Shown: positions 1 to 7,092 of the stretch, piece after piece
Layout: each line of letters starts with the position of its first letter
Position numbering within the stretch: the stretch's first letter is position 1
NCBI GenBank assembly: GCA_964520785.1
Contig: CAZFQG010000174.1
Location: forward strand, 1 to 13,631
Reading direction: 5' to 3'
Length of the DNA: 13,631 bases
Origin: CAZFQG01 sp964520785
Lineage (GTDB): Bacteria; Planctomycetota; Planctomycetia; Pirellulales; Thermoguttaceae
Made by a program: the position numbers and the translations under genes
Notes under the pieces: model-generated
What the model saw: only the letters and a program-made list of their open reading frames with translations
Database searches by the model: none
Told to the model about the DNA's origin: nothing

Positions 1-738
1 TACCCGGATTCCCGGCGCGTCAATCGTGAAGTCGACGTCCGAACCGGCGATATTCGCGCTGAGACGCCCGTACTCCAAAGTCGCGGCCGTCCCCGATTGG
101 ATAAGAAGCTCGGCGGGCCCCTCCAGAATCACTTCCGCTCCGTCATCGAAAGCAATTTTGGCGAGCCCGCGGCGGAGCTTCAGTTCGTGGCCGCGATCGA
201 GTCTTCCGAGCTGGGTCGCGAACCCTTCTTCCCAGACACAATCGACGGTCTCGATGAGCGCCGCGTCCCCCCGCCGCGGCGGGGGGGACTGGGCAACGGC
301 CGGTGCCCGCCGAGACGTCGGGGCCGCCGTGAACAACGCCACGGCCGCCGTCGCCAGCAGGGCGAATCCGGCCAGCGTGACAAACACGAAAGTCGGAATT
401 CCAAAAAACCCGTCGCTGAACGAACCGCCACGTACCGAATCGGAGGATTCGCCCGGCCGGGCAGCATCACTAAGCGGCATCGCGTCTTCCTCGAGAGGCG
501 TTTCCGGGAAAAGGTCGCAATGCGCCGCGGCGCGGGGGGTGCCCGGTTCGTCGGAAGCTCCGACCCAGGCAAGCTCTCCGTGCAGTTCCATGTATTGGAG
601 AAAGAATCGCCGCGAGGCCCGATCAGCGACCAGCAGCCTCCGCAATCTCTCCATCTGGGTAACCGCGAGCGAGCCGTCGCAATAAGCCGTAATCAGCTCT
701 CGCAATTCACGTGTCGGACGGTAAACCTCCTTACTCAT
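1..738 (-). CDS. Membrane FecR-domain protein, 3' end cut off by window edge
   Basis: Partial: 246 codons are visible from the ATG at 738, and the frame is still open at base 1. Residues 1-60 are a helical cytoplasmic segment with the pattern seen at the start of planctomycete FecR proteins (ELITAYCDG-like motif, then RLLVADRASRRFFLQYMELH). A hydrophobic stretch at about 112-137 is a single transmembrane helix, followed by a Pro/Arg linker. From about residue 184 comes a FecR-type beta domain (LRRGLAKIAFDDGAEVILEGPA region, then YGRLSANI and FTIDAPGIRV). Its ATG overlaps the TGA of the sigma factor gene (ATGA, 735-738), so the two are probably translationally coupled. By family knowledge it may sense an envelope signal or restrain the sigma factor; that role is inferred. 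Many planctomycete relatives continue into a LamG-like C-terminal domain, which would lie outside the window. Confidence 0.85.
   Translation of the reverse strand, partial: MSKEVYRPTRELRELITAYCDGSLAVTQMERLRRLLVADRASRRFFLQYMELHGELAWVGASDEPGTPRAAAHCDLFPETPLEEDAMPLSDAARPGESSDSVRGGSFSDGFFGIPTFVFVTLAGFALLATAAVALFTAAPTSRRAPAVAQSPPPRRGDAALIETVDCVWEEGFATQLGRLDRGHELKLRRGLAKIAFDDGAEVILEGPAELLIQSGTAATLEYGRLSANIAGSDVDFTIDAPGIRV
267..286. repeat. 20-bp GC-only perfect palindrome inside the FecR-domain gene
   Basis: Bases 267-276 (CCCCCCGCCG) are exactly the reverse complement of 277-286, with no spacer. On the coding strand it encodes the SPPPRRG linker between the transmembrane helix and the FecR domain. 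It could form a very stable hairpin or cruciform, or simply reflect GC-rich proline and arginine codons. Confidence 0.7.
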
Positions 739-1271
739 TTTCGCCCCTCCATGGCGACGGTCTTGTCGATGCAATGCAGAAGCGCCATCCGGATGCGCTC
801 GAGCGACCGGTAGATCGATTTCACCGGCCGGCCCAGTTCTTCGGCAATGCTCGCTACGCTGTGCGCGTCTTCATAACGCAACGCGAGGACTTCTCGGTCG
901 GGGCCGCGCAACTTCCGAATACACCCGCCAAGGGCGCGGCGACGCAAGTCGATCGTGTCCGGTTCCGACATCTCCTCGCTCAACAAGGAAACGAGTTCGG
1001 TGTCGAAAAGCAGCCGTTTCGACGCCATCTTGCGGCGAACGCCCAATATCTCGTAGTAGGCGATCCTTCGCGCCCAGGCAAGAAAATTGGTTCCCGGTTC
1101 AAAGCAGTCCACTTTCTCCCAAAGAACCGCATTCACCGACTGGAGGACGTCCTCGGCATCCTCGACACGCGGCAAAAACGTCACGATGTAAAGGTGAAGC
1201 GCCCTCTGACTTCCCGTCAGCAGCTTGACGAATTCGGTGCGGGAATCTTCTGTAGAAATGGTATTGGACAC
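735..1271 (-). CDS. ECF RNA polymerase sigma factor, Rhodopirellula/Verrucomicrobium type
   Basis: Sigma-70-like factor of 178 aa that directs RNA polymerase to alternative promoters. Region 2 lies at about residues 10-80, with the DAEDVLQSVNAVLWEK and FLAWARRIAYYE core motifs. Region 4 lies at about 112-167, with PDREVLALRYEDAHSVASIAEELG as the helix-turn-helix and KSIYRSLERIR as the recognition end. There is no region 3, as expected for ECF factors. The start is GTG at 1271, preceded by an AGGAAAG purine tract; no ATG is available nearby. Its TGA overlaps the ATG of the downstream FecR-domain gene, so the pair forms one operon and a likely signal-transduction unit. Direct repeats about 64-82 nt upstream may be part of its promoter region. 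Target genes cannot be read from the window. Confidence 0.93.
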   Translation of the reverse strand: MSNTISTEDSRTEFVKLLTGSQRALHLYIVTFLPRVEDAEDVLQSVNAVLWEKVDCFEPGTNFLAWARRIAYYEILGVRRKMASKRLLFDTELVSLLSEEMSEPDTIDLRRRALGGCIRKLRGPDREVLALRYEDAHSVASIAEELGRPVKSIYRSLERIRMALLHCIDKTVAMEGRK

Positions 1272-1334
1272 TTTCCGCTTTCCTGGGAACGGCAGGCTCG
1301 TTGCCGCGCTTGCCGACGTTTTCTACTACAACTA

Positions 1335-1352
1335 CTCAGGAACCCTCAGAAA
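1335..1352 (-). promoter_or_regulatory. Two direct repeats phased at 10 bp upstream of the sigma factor
   Basis: Read on the minus strand, TTTCTGAG (1352-1345) and TTCCTGAG (1342-1335) match at 7 of 8 positions, and their starts are 10 bp apart, one helical turn. They lie about 64-82 nt upstream of the GTG start. This placement suits an activator or sigma-binding element for autoregulation, but no family motif was recognised. Confidence 0.35.
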
Positions 1353-1423
1353 TTCCTCACCAAAAATCCATGCGGAACTCATATTGCACCGGATTTTGGC
1401 GTTCAGGGAGGAATTATCGACAG

Positions 1424-1443
1424 AAAACCCCTTGGATAAGGGG
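1424..1443 (-). terminator. Possible intrinsic terminator downstream of purL
   Basis: On the minus strand a perfect 6-bp stem (CCCCTT/AAGGGG) with a 4-nt loop is followed directly by TTTT and then CTGT. It lies about 210 nt past the purL stop codon and about 150 nt before the sigma start. It could end the tyrA-purL transcript or act as an attenuator in a long sigma leader. The stem is short and the U-tract weak. Confidence 0.42.
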
Positions 1444-1653
1444 AGTAGAGCCGGTAGGTTATCTCTAAAAGAGGGGGTGGTCCGGCAGTCGCGTCAAAAC
1501 AAAAAATATGGACAGTCAGAATTCACTGGCCCCGCTGCCCCCAGAACGATTCGCGGGATTTGCGCCCGACCGAATTGGCACGTGAGGTGCATGCGGGCAG
1601 AACAACTAAGTGTCGCACCGTGCGGAAACGGCCCAATGCGCCAGTCCCCCACT

Positions 1654-4617
1654 TCACCAGTCCAACGGCGACTGCCAGGCGGCCTTCAGCTCGGAGAGGT
1701 CGGCGGCGATGACGACCGGAGCCAGGTGTTCGTCGCTCACCTCAAGGGGAATCCCCACGATCCGCAGTTCCGAGTCCTGCTGCGTCCGGCCGATGGCCGC
1801 GCACGGCACGCCGGCCTTTTCGAAACAGGCGCAAAACGCTTCTTCGTCCACTCCGGACACCTCGCAGAGAAACCGCGTGCTCGATTCCGAGAAGAGCATC
1901 GCGGCGTTGCGTTCGTCCGGCCCGCCGCTTACGTCGTTCGGAACACGACCCAGATCGAGCCTCATACCGACGCCGCCGGCAAAGGCCATTTCCGCGGCGG
2001 CGACGGCGAGCCCCCCTTCGCTCAAGTCGTGGCACGAGCGGATCAGTCCGGCGGAAATCGCCTCATGCACGGCGGCGAACGTCTTCTTCGCCATCGCGGG
2101 GTTCACCTTCGGCACCTCGCCGCCGGCAAGACCGTTCACCTTCGCGAAGTGGCTGCCGCCGAGTTCGTTCTTTGTGGTGCCGACCTGGTAGACCTGGTTT
2201 CCGGGCCGCTTCAGGTCCATCGTGACGCAATGCGAGACGTCGTCCACTTGGCCCATCGCGCTAATCAGGAGCGAGGGGGGAATGGAGATCGGCGTATCGG
2301 AACCGGCGGGGCGGAATTCGTTGTTGAGGCTGTCCTTTCCGCTGATGAACGGGGTTTCCAGCGCCGTCGCCAAATCGTAACAGGCCAGCGCCGCGCGGAC
2401 GAGTGAGCCGAGCATTTCGGCCCGATCCGTATTTCCCCAGCAGAAGTTGTCGAGAATGGCGGTCCGCTTGGGGTCGGCCCCCACGGCCACGCAGTTGCGC
2501 AGCGCCTCGTCGATCGCGGAGGCCGCCATGTGGTAGGTATCGATATCTCCGTAGCAGGGATTCATCCCGCAGGAAAGGACCACGCCGCGGCGGCTGCCGA
2601 GCAACGGGCGGATGACGGCCGCGTCGCCGGGCCCATCGTTCGCCACGCCCACGAGCGGCTTGACCGCGCTCCCCCCTTGGACCTCGTGGTCGTACTGCCG
2701 GATAATCCAGTGTTTGCTCGCCACGTTGAGCGAACCGAGGATGGCCATCAGATCGCGCGTGTAGTCGGATTCTTCACGCGAAGGGAGTGGAAGCGCCGCC
2801 GGCTTCGGCGGCTCGTAGACCGCGTCGCGGACGACCGGGGGGCGGCCGTCGTGCAAGAACCGCATCGACAGATCGCCGACCTCGTTGTCGTCGTACTTCA
2901 AAACGAGCCGGCCCGTGGGGACGAACCGGCCGATGACCGTCGCCTCGACCCCCTCCGAGTCGCACAAGGCGTGAAGCTCCTCCCATTTTTCTTCAGGAAC
3001 CGAAAACACCATCCGCTCTTGCGCCTCGGAAATCCAGATTTCCGTGTAGGAGAGGCCGGCGTATTTCAGCGGAACCCGCTCGAGCCAGACCTCCGCGCCG
3101 ATCTCCTCCCCCATCTCGCCGACGGCGCTGGAGAATCCGCCGGCGCCGCAGTCGGTCACCGCGGTGTAGAGGTTCCGTTCCTGGGCGACCATGAGGACGT
3201 CGAGAACCATCTTCTCGGTGATGGCGTTGCCGATCTGGACGGCGCCCCCGGAGATCGTCTCGCTCTCGCTGTGGAGTTCGGCGGAAGAGAACGTCGCGCC
3301 GTGAATGCCGTCGCGCCCGGTCCGCCCGCCGACGGCGACGATCAGATCGTTCGGCTGCGGATCCTTGAACGACTTGTCGCGGTCGATCAGGCCGACGTTG
3401 CCGCAATAGACGAGCGGGTTGCCCAGATACCGCTCGTGGAAATAGACCGCGCCGTTGACCGTGGGGATGCCCATCCGGTTCCCGTAATCGCGGACCCCTT
3501 CGACGACGCCGCGCATGATCCGCCGCGGATGCAGCACGCCGGGGGGAAGCGAATCGCCCGGCGTATCCGGCGGGGCGAAGCAGAAGACGTCCGTATTGCA
3601 GACCGGCCGCGCGCCCATGCCCGTTCCCATCGGATCACGGATGACGCCGCCAATGCCGGTGTTCGCGCCGCCGTAGGGCTCCAGCGCCGAGGGGTGGTTG
3701 TGCGTCTCGACCTTGAAGACGATGTTGTAGTCGTCGTCGAAGCGGACGATGCCGGCGTTGTCCTTGAAGACGCTCACGCACCAGTCGTCGTCGCCGAGCT
3801 TCTCACGGATGTCCACCGTCGCCGCGAAGATCGTTTCCTTGAGCATGTTCTCGAAGGTCCGCTCCCCCTCCGGGCCGCGATAGCGAATCCGTCCGGCGAG
3901 CGTCTTGTGGCTGCAGTGCTCGCTCCAGGTCTGCGCGAGCGTCTCCAACTCCACGTCGGTCGGGTCGCGGCCGAGTTCACGGAAATGGGCCTGAATCGTC
4001 CGCATTTCCTCTACCGAGAGATAAAGCTGCCCTTCGAGGCTGAGCCGCCCCAGGGCCGCGTCGTCCATGTCGCGGATCGCCACGGTCACCTTTTCGAACG
4101 TATAGTCCGAACCGACTTCCAAGGCGTCGAAATCGAGCGGCCCGGCAATGACCTGCTCAACCGCGTCGTTCGCCAGGAGCTTCGCGGCGATCATCTTCAC
4201 CTGTTCGTCCGCGAGCCCGGAAAAAAGGTACTTCTTAAACGTGCGGACCGCCCGGACGCCGGCCCGAAATTCTTCGCCGAAGTCGCCGATGGCCGAGAGG
4301 GCACTCTGCGCGACCGGGTCCATCACGCCCGGCTTCGGCAGGACGTGGACCACGCGGTCGAACCCGCCCGGCAGCTCGGAGAGGGTCGCATTCCCAACCG
4401 GCGCGACGAGCGTCGTCTCGACGACGGCGTCGGCCAATAACTCGGCCGCGATGCGTTTCACTCCCTCGGCGCCCAAGTCCCCTTCCAGCAGATACCCCCG
4501 CGCGGAGGCGACGGAGAGCGTTTTCGCCAATCCCAATTCGACCGCCTCGACGGCGGCCCTTTCAGCCAACAAATCGGGTTGACCGTCGGCCGGGTAGATG
4601 TCAATTTGCCAAAGCAT
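1654..4617 (-). CDS. purL: Phosphoribosylformylglycinamidine synthase, PurL with fused tandem PurS-like domains
   Basis: ATP-dependent amidation of FGAR to FGAM, step four of purine synthesis. It has 987 aa: longer than stand-alone small PurL (about 740) and shorter than large PurL with a glutaminase domain (about 1300). Residues 1-75 and 88-160 look like two PurS-type repeats; the second has the VLPKPGVMDP and KLLANDAVEQV signatures. The catalytic core follows: QTWSEHCSHKT at 229-239, VETHNHPSALEPYGGANTG at 303-321, GGRTGRDGIHG at 430-440, DCGAGGFSSAVGE at 489-501, GKDSLNNEF at 760-768 and SCHDLSEGGLAVAAAEM at 861-877. It ends without a PurQ-like glutaminase domain, so a separate PurQ must supply ammonia. 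The ATG at 4617 is 90 nt after the tyrA stop codon, on the same strand. Confidence 0.97.
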   Translation of the reverse strand: MLWQIDIYPADGQPDLLAERAAVEAVELGLAKTLSVASARGYLLEGDLGAEGVKRIAAELLADAVVETTLVAPVGNATLSELPGGFDRVVHVLPKPGVMDPVAQSALSAIGDFGEEFRAGVRAVRTFKKYLFSGLADEQVKMIAAKLLANDAVEQVIAGPLDFDALEVGSDYTFEKVTVAIRDMDDAALGRLSLEGQLYLSVEEMRTIQAHFRELGRDPTDVELETLAQTWSEHCSHKTLAGRIRYRGPEGERTFENMLKETIFAATVDIREKLGDDDWCVSVFKDNAGIVRFDDDYNIVFKVETHNHPSALEPYGGANTGIGGVIRDPMGTGMGARPVCNTDVFCFAPPDTPGDSLPPGVLHPRRIMRGVVEGVRDYGNRMGIPTVNGAVYFHERYLGNPLVYCGNVGLIDRDKSFKDPQPNDLIVAVGGRTGRDGIHGATFSSAELHSESETISGGAVQIGNAITEKMVLDVLMVAQERNLYTAVTDCGAGGFSSAVGEMGEEIGAEVWLERVPLKYAGLSYTEIWISEAQERMVFSVPEEKWEELHALCDSEGVEATVIGRFVPTGRLVLKYDDNEVGDLSMRFLHDGRPPVVRDAVYEPPKPAALPLPSREESDYTRDLMAILGSLNVASKHWIIRQYDHEVQGGSAVKPLVGVANDGPGDAAVIRPLLGSRRGVVLSCGMNPCYGDIDTYHMAASAIDEALRNCVAVGADPKRTAILDNFCWGNTDRAEMLGSLVRAALACYDLATALETPFISGKDSLNNEFRPAGSDTPISIPPSLLISAMGQVDDVSHCVTMDLKRPGNQVYQVGTTKNELGGSHFAKVNGLAGGEVPKVNPAMAKKTFAAVHEAISAGLIRSCHDLSEGGLAVAAAEMAFAGGVGMRLDLGRVPNDVSGGPDERNAAMLFSESSTRFLCEVSGVDEEAFCACFEKAGVPCAAIGRTQQDSELRIVGIPLEVSDEHLAPVVIAADLSELKAAWQSPLDW

Positions 4618-4707
4618 GTGGTTCCATTCAGTTCAGGAAAAGGTCGCCAGACCAACGATGCACCCCAACCCCGCGCCCCGTCCAGTGCGGCACGTTGGGC
4701 ATGCTCC

Positions 4708-5553
4708 TCAGTTCGAAAGCGAATCGCGCGTGGTTTTCGCGGCGGTCAAGATGCGCTCCACCTCGGCCTCGTTCCGTTCCTCGATCGCCTTGCGCAAAGT
4801 GCCGAGGTTCTCTTCGAATCGGTCCAACGCGGCGAGAATGCAGTCTCGGTTTTCCCGGAGGATGTGGCCCCAAATCTGCGTTCCCCCGGAGGCGATCCGC
4901 GTCGTATCAAGAAAGCCGGTCCCGGCGAGGCGAAAACACTCTTCCGGCAGCGTCGCCGCCAGGGCGACCGCGACGGCATGCGGTAAATGGCTGCTCAGCG
5001 CGATGACGCGATCGTGCTCTTCGGGGCTCATGCGAACGACCACCGCACCGAGCAACTGCCAGAATTCCGCCACGCGATCGTAGTCTTCGGCGCGAGTCAC
5101 GGAGTCGGGCGTGACGATGGCGATCTTCCCTTCGAACAAATCCGCGGTGGCGTGGGCGGGCCCCGCCTTTTCCCCTCCGGCGAGGGGGTGACTTCCTAGA
5201 AAGCGGCAATTCCGGGGCAATTCATCGGGAATCGCGCGGACGATCGATTGCTTCGTGCTTCCGGCATCGGTAATGAGCGTCCCTTGGGGCGCATAGCGCG
5301 CGGCCGTCTGCACGTGTTCGGCAATCAGACCGACCGGAGTACAAACGACGACGAAATCCGCGTCGACTACCCCCTTCGTCAAATCGACCGTCGTATTCGT
5401 CACGGCACACACCCGCCGGGCGGTGCGTAAAGGCCCCTGCCGCCGACCGATTCCGATCACCCGCTTCGAAATACCCCTCTCCAGAAGGGTTGCTCCAATT
5501 GAGCCGCCGATCAATCCGACGCCGACGACCGCCACTGTATCAAAAGAAGCCAT
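4708..5553 (-). CDS. tyrA: Prephenate/arogenate dehydrogenase
   Basis: NAD(P)-dependent oxidative decarboxylation in tyrosine synthesis, converting prephenate to 4-hydroxyphenylpyruvate or arogenate to tyrosine. The 281-aa protein starts with a Rossmann fold carrying GVGLIGGSIG at 11-20. Family motifs follow: DAGSTKQSI, GSHPLAGGEKAG with the substrate-binding region, the LSSHLPH motif with its conserved histidine, and GFLDTTRIASGG in the helical C-terminal domain. There is no fused chorismate mutase or ACT domain, so allosteric control by tyrosine is not evident from the sequence. The ATG at 5553 is preceded by TTTGGAG at a good distance, and a possible -10 box lies just upstream. purL follows 90 nt downstream on the same strand. 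Substrate and cofactor preference cannot be decided here. Confidence 0.94.
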   Translation of the reverse strand: MASFDTVAVVGVGLIGGSIGATLLERGISKRVIGIGRRQGPLRTARRVCAVTNTTVDLTKGVVDADFVVVCTPVGLIAEHVQTAARYAPQGTLITDAGSTKQSIVRAIPDELPRNCRFLGSHPLAGGEKAGPAHATADLFEGKIAIVTPDSVTRAEDYDRVAEFWQLLGAVVVRMSPEEHDRVIALSSHLPHAVAVALAATLPEECFRLAGTGFLDTTRIASGGTQIWGHILRENRDCILAALDRFEENLGTLRKAIEERNEAEVERILTAAKTTRDSLSN

Positions 5554-5587
5554 GAGTTACTCCAAATGCCATGGAAAAACCGCCCGC

Positions 5588-5593
5588 ATTGTA
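5588..5593 (-). promoter_or_regulatory. Possible -10 box for tyrA-purL
   Basis: TACAAT on the minus strand, about 35 nt upstream of the tyrA ATG, which would give a leader of roughly 28 nt. It lies after the terminator of the upstream ribosomal cluster, where a new promoter is expected. No good -35 box is seen at 16-18 bp. Confidence 0.35.
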
Positions 5594-5793
5594 GCAGGCT
5601 CCAACCCATTTGCGGAGCCCCCTCATTGGAATGCATCGAGCCTCCGTTACAAGGATAGGATACTCAAGGCTTTAGAAAACCCATCGTGGGTGGGGTATAG
5701 GTTTCCTCCGCTTTCGGATAGGCGAGCCATTCGAGGTCGGTGAGTTCGGTTCCGTCGCGCCCGACACGCGTTCCAGCGGTTCCCCAGGTCGGG

Positions 5794-5817
5794 AAAAAAA
5801 CCGCGAGCCCGGTCTTT
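5794..5817 (-). terminator. Intrinsic terminator of the rplY-pth-rpsF-ssb-rplI cluster
   Basis: On the minus strand, AAAGACCG pairs with CGGTTTTT (8 bp, one G-U) around a 6-nt loop, and the 3' arm runs into seven consecutive T. It lies about 50 nt downstream of the rplI stop codon. This is the strongest terminator in the window. Confidence 0.72.
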
Positions 5818-5866
5818 GTGTCCGAAGTTCCGGGACTCCCGCGTTTTCCGAGGGACCGACCCTGGT

Positions 5867-6412
5867 CTACTCTTCGGTCACGGACGGGACGACCCACACC
5901 TTGATCTCGGTATCGACTTCGCGACCGAGGTGAACCTTCACGGTGTAGAGGCCCAGTTCCTTGAGAGGACCTTCCAGGCGGATTTGGTCGTGAGCGATAC
6001 TGAAGTTTCGAGTCTTCAACGCATTGCAGATTTCGGCAGCGCCGACGGAGCCATAGAGGTGGCCCTGTTCATTCGCCTTTACCTCGATGTTGACGCTCTC
6101 TTTCGCCAGATCGGCGGCGAGCGACCTGAGGCTGGCTTGGCGTGCCGTGTCAATTGCCCGAAGCCTTTCGCGGTGCTTTTCGACCATCCGCTTGTGATGA
6201 TCCGTCGCGACCGTGGCCAAGCCGTTCGGCAGTAGATAGTTGTTCGCGTATCCGGGGCGGACTTCGACGACGTCTCCCTCGTCACCCAGGTGTTCCACCG
6301 CCTGGATCAGAAGCAACTGGATACCGCCGCGCGGGCCCTTCGGCAGCCGCCTGGTCTGCTTGCTCGCCCCTTGTCGCCGCTTGTTTCTCGGATTGGTTTT
6401 CGTTTCGGACAT
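5867..6412 (-). CDS. rplI: 50S ribosomal protein L9 with basic N-terminal extension
   Basis: Component of the large ribosomal subunit that binds 23S rRNA at the base of the L1 stalk. It has 181 aa against about 150 in most bacteria. The family start corresponds to residues 31 onward (IQLLLIQAVEHLGDEGDVVEVRPGYANNYLLP), and the C-terminal domain ends in GLYTVKVHLG and EIKVWVVP. Residues 1-30 are an extra Lys/Arg-rich segment ending in PKGPRGG. The ATG at 6412 is the only ATG before the conserved domain, and a GAGG precedes it, so the extension appears real; similar extensions are familiar from planctomycete L9. It is the last gene of the cluster, 87 nt after ssb, with a terminator downstream. 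Confidence 0.96.
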   Translation of the reverse strand: MSETKTNPRNKRRQGASKQTRRLPKGPRGGIQLLLIQAVEHLGDEGDVVEVRPGYANNYLLPNGLATVATDHHKRMVEKHRERLRAIDTARQASLRSLAADLAKESVNIEVKANEQGHLYGSVGAAEICNALKTRNFSIAHDQIRLEGPLKELGLYTVKVHLGREVDTEIKVWVVPSVTEE

Positions 6413-6499
6413 GAAGGGAATCCCTCAAACTGGGTTGCGCGCGTCTTCGGTCTCCGTGAACCGTTTCGAACCGCGATTGTTATCTCAGAAGAATCTATT

Positions 6500-6961
6500 T
6501 CAAAAGGGAATGTCATCACCGCCGCCGCCGTCGTCGAACCCATCGTGGGCCTGGGATTCGGCGGGGTCGGAATGACCTGCGCCACCTTGCGATCCACCGC
6601 GAGAAGAACCACCGGAAGCGCTTCCGCCGTCGCGCCCGCCCACCATGACCAACCGTTCGGCGACGACGCGGAGTTTGGAGCGTTTCTGCCCGTCTTGGGT
6701 TTCCCACGTGTCGTATTTCAGGCGCCCTTCCACCAATACCGGGGAACCCTTGCTCAAGTACTCGCCGGCGACCTCCGCCGTCCGCGCCCAAAGCGTAACG
6801 TCCACGAAAGTCGTTTCTTCCACCCATTCCCCGTTAGGAGTCTTCCTCCGGTCGTTCACGGCCAGCCCGATGTCGCAGACGGCCGTACCGCTGGGAATAT
6901 AGCGCAACTCCGGATCGCGGGTGAGGTTCCCCATGAGAACGACGCGGTTGAAACTGGCCAT
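6500..6961 (-). CDS. ssb: Single-stranded DNA-binding protein
   Basis: Binds single-stranded DNA during replication, recombination and repair, and recruits partner proteins through its C-terminus. It has 153 aa. The OB fold covers residues 1-107, starting MASFNRVVLMGNLTRDPELR and including FVDVTLWARTAEVAGEYLSKG and VLVEGRLKYDTWE. A Gly/Ser-rich disordered linker (109-148) follows, then the diagnostic acidic tip GDDIPF. The frame is open further upstream, but the ATG at 6961 has a strong AAAGGAGAGGAG ribosome-binding site and fits the family start. It sits between rpsF and rplI as in many bacteria, but no rpsR follows it. Confidence 0.96.
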   Translation of the reverse strand: MASFNRVVLMGNLTRDPELRYIPSGTAVCDIGLAVNDRRKTPNGEWVEETTFVDVTLWARTAEVAGEYLSKGSPVLVEGRLKYDTWETQDGQKRSKLRVVAERLVMVGGRDGGSASGGSSRGGSQGGAGHSDPAESQAHDGFDDGGGGDDIPF

Positions 6962-7092
6962 GCTCTCCTCTCCTTTTTGAACGCTCTTGGAGCAACCTGC
7001 CCGGAACGAAAGGCAGGCAACGGTAATGGCGCCGCGATTCCCACTGCTTCCTCGTTCGGGAACACGGCGCAACGGTCGTCGGTTCGTCGAAA

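Larger units (their letters stand above)
1272..1653. other. 382-bp spacer between purL 3' end and sigma factor gene
   Basis: No convincing gene on either strand. It holds a terminator-like hairpin (1424-1443) and, closer to the sigma gene, two phased direct repeats (1335-1352). The promoter of the sigma/FecR operon should be here, but I see no clear sigma-70 -35/-10 pair on the minus strand. Confidence 0.6.
5554..5866. other. 313-bp spacer between rplI and tyrA
   Basis: Holds the rplI-cluster terminator (5794-5817) and a likely tyrA promoter (5588-5593). A 77-codon open frame on the minus strand (5664-5897) overlaps the rplI end, but it has no recognisable domain or ribosome-binding site and spans the terminator, so I treat the region as non-coding. 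Confidence 0.6.

Noticed and set aside
26..813. Plus-strand frames, and a minus-strand frame at 180-572, over the FecR-domain gene
   Set aside because: The FecR frame is continuous from 738 to the edge with a membrane helix and FecR motifs; the others are arginine- or serine-rich shadows.
1500..1653. Promoter-like TTGACG (minus strand) after purL
   Set aside because: No -10 box at 16-18 bp, and it lies upstream of the terminator-like hairpin.
1225..4440. Very long plus-strand open frames opposite purL (up to about 636 codons)
   Set aside because: They mirror the purL codons in a GC-rich genome, have no recognisable domain or ribosome-binding site, and purL motifs cover the whole stretch on the minus strand.
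5664..5897. Minus-strand 77-codon frame after rplI
   Set aside because: Overlaps the rplI end, runs through the intrinsic terminator and has no ribosome-binding site or recognised domain.
7000..7072. Upstream in-frame extension of ssb
   Set aside because: The added residues do not fit SSB, and the ATG at 6961 has a strong ribosome-binding site.
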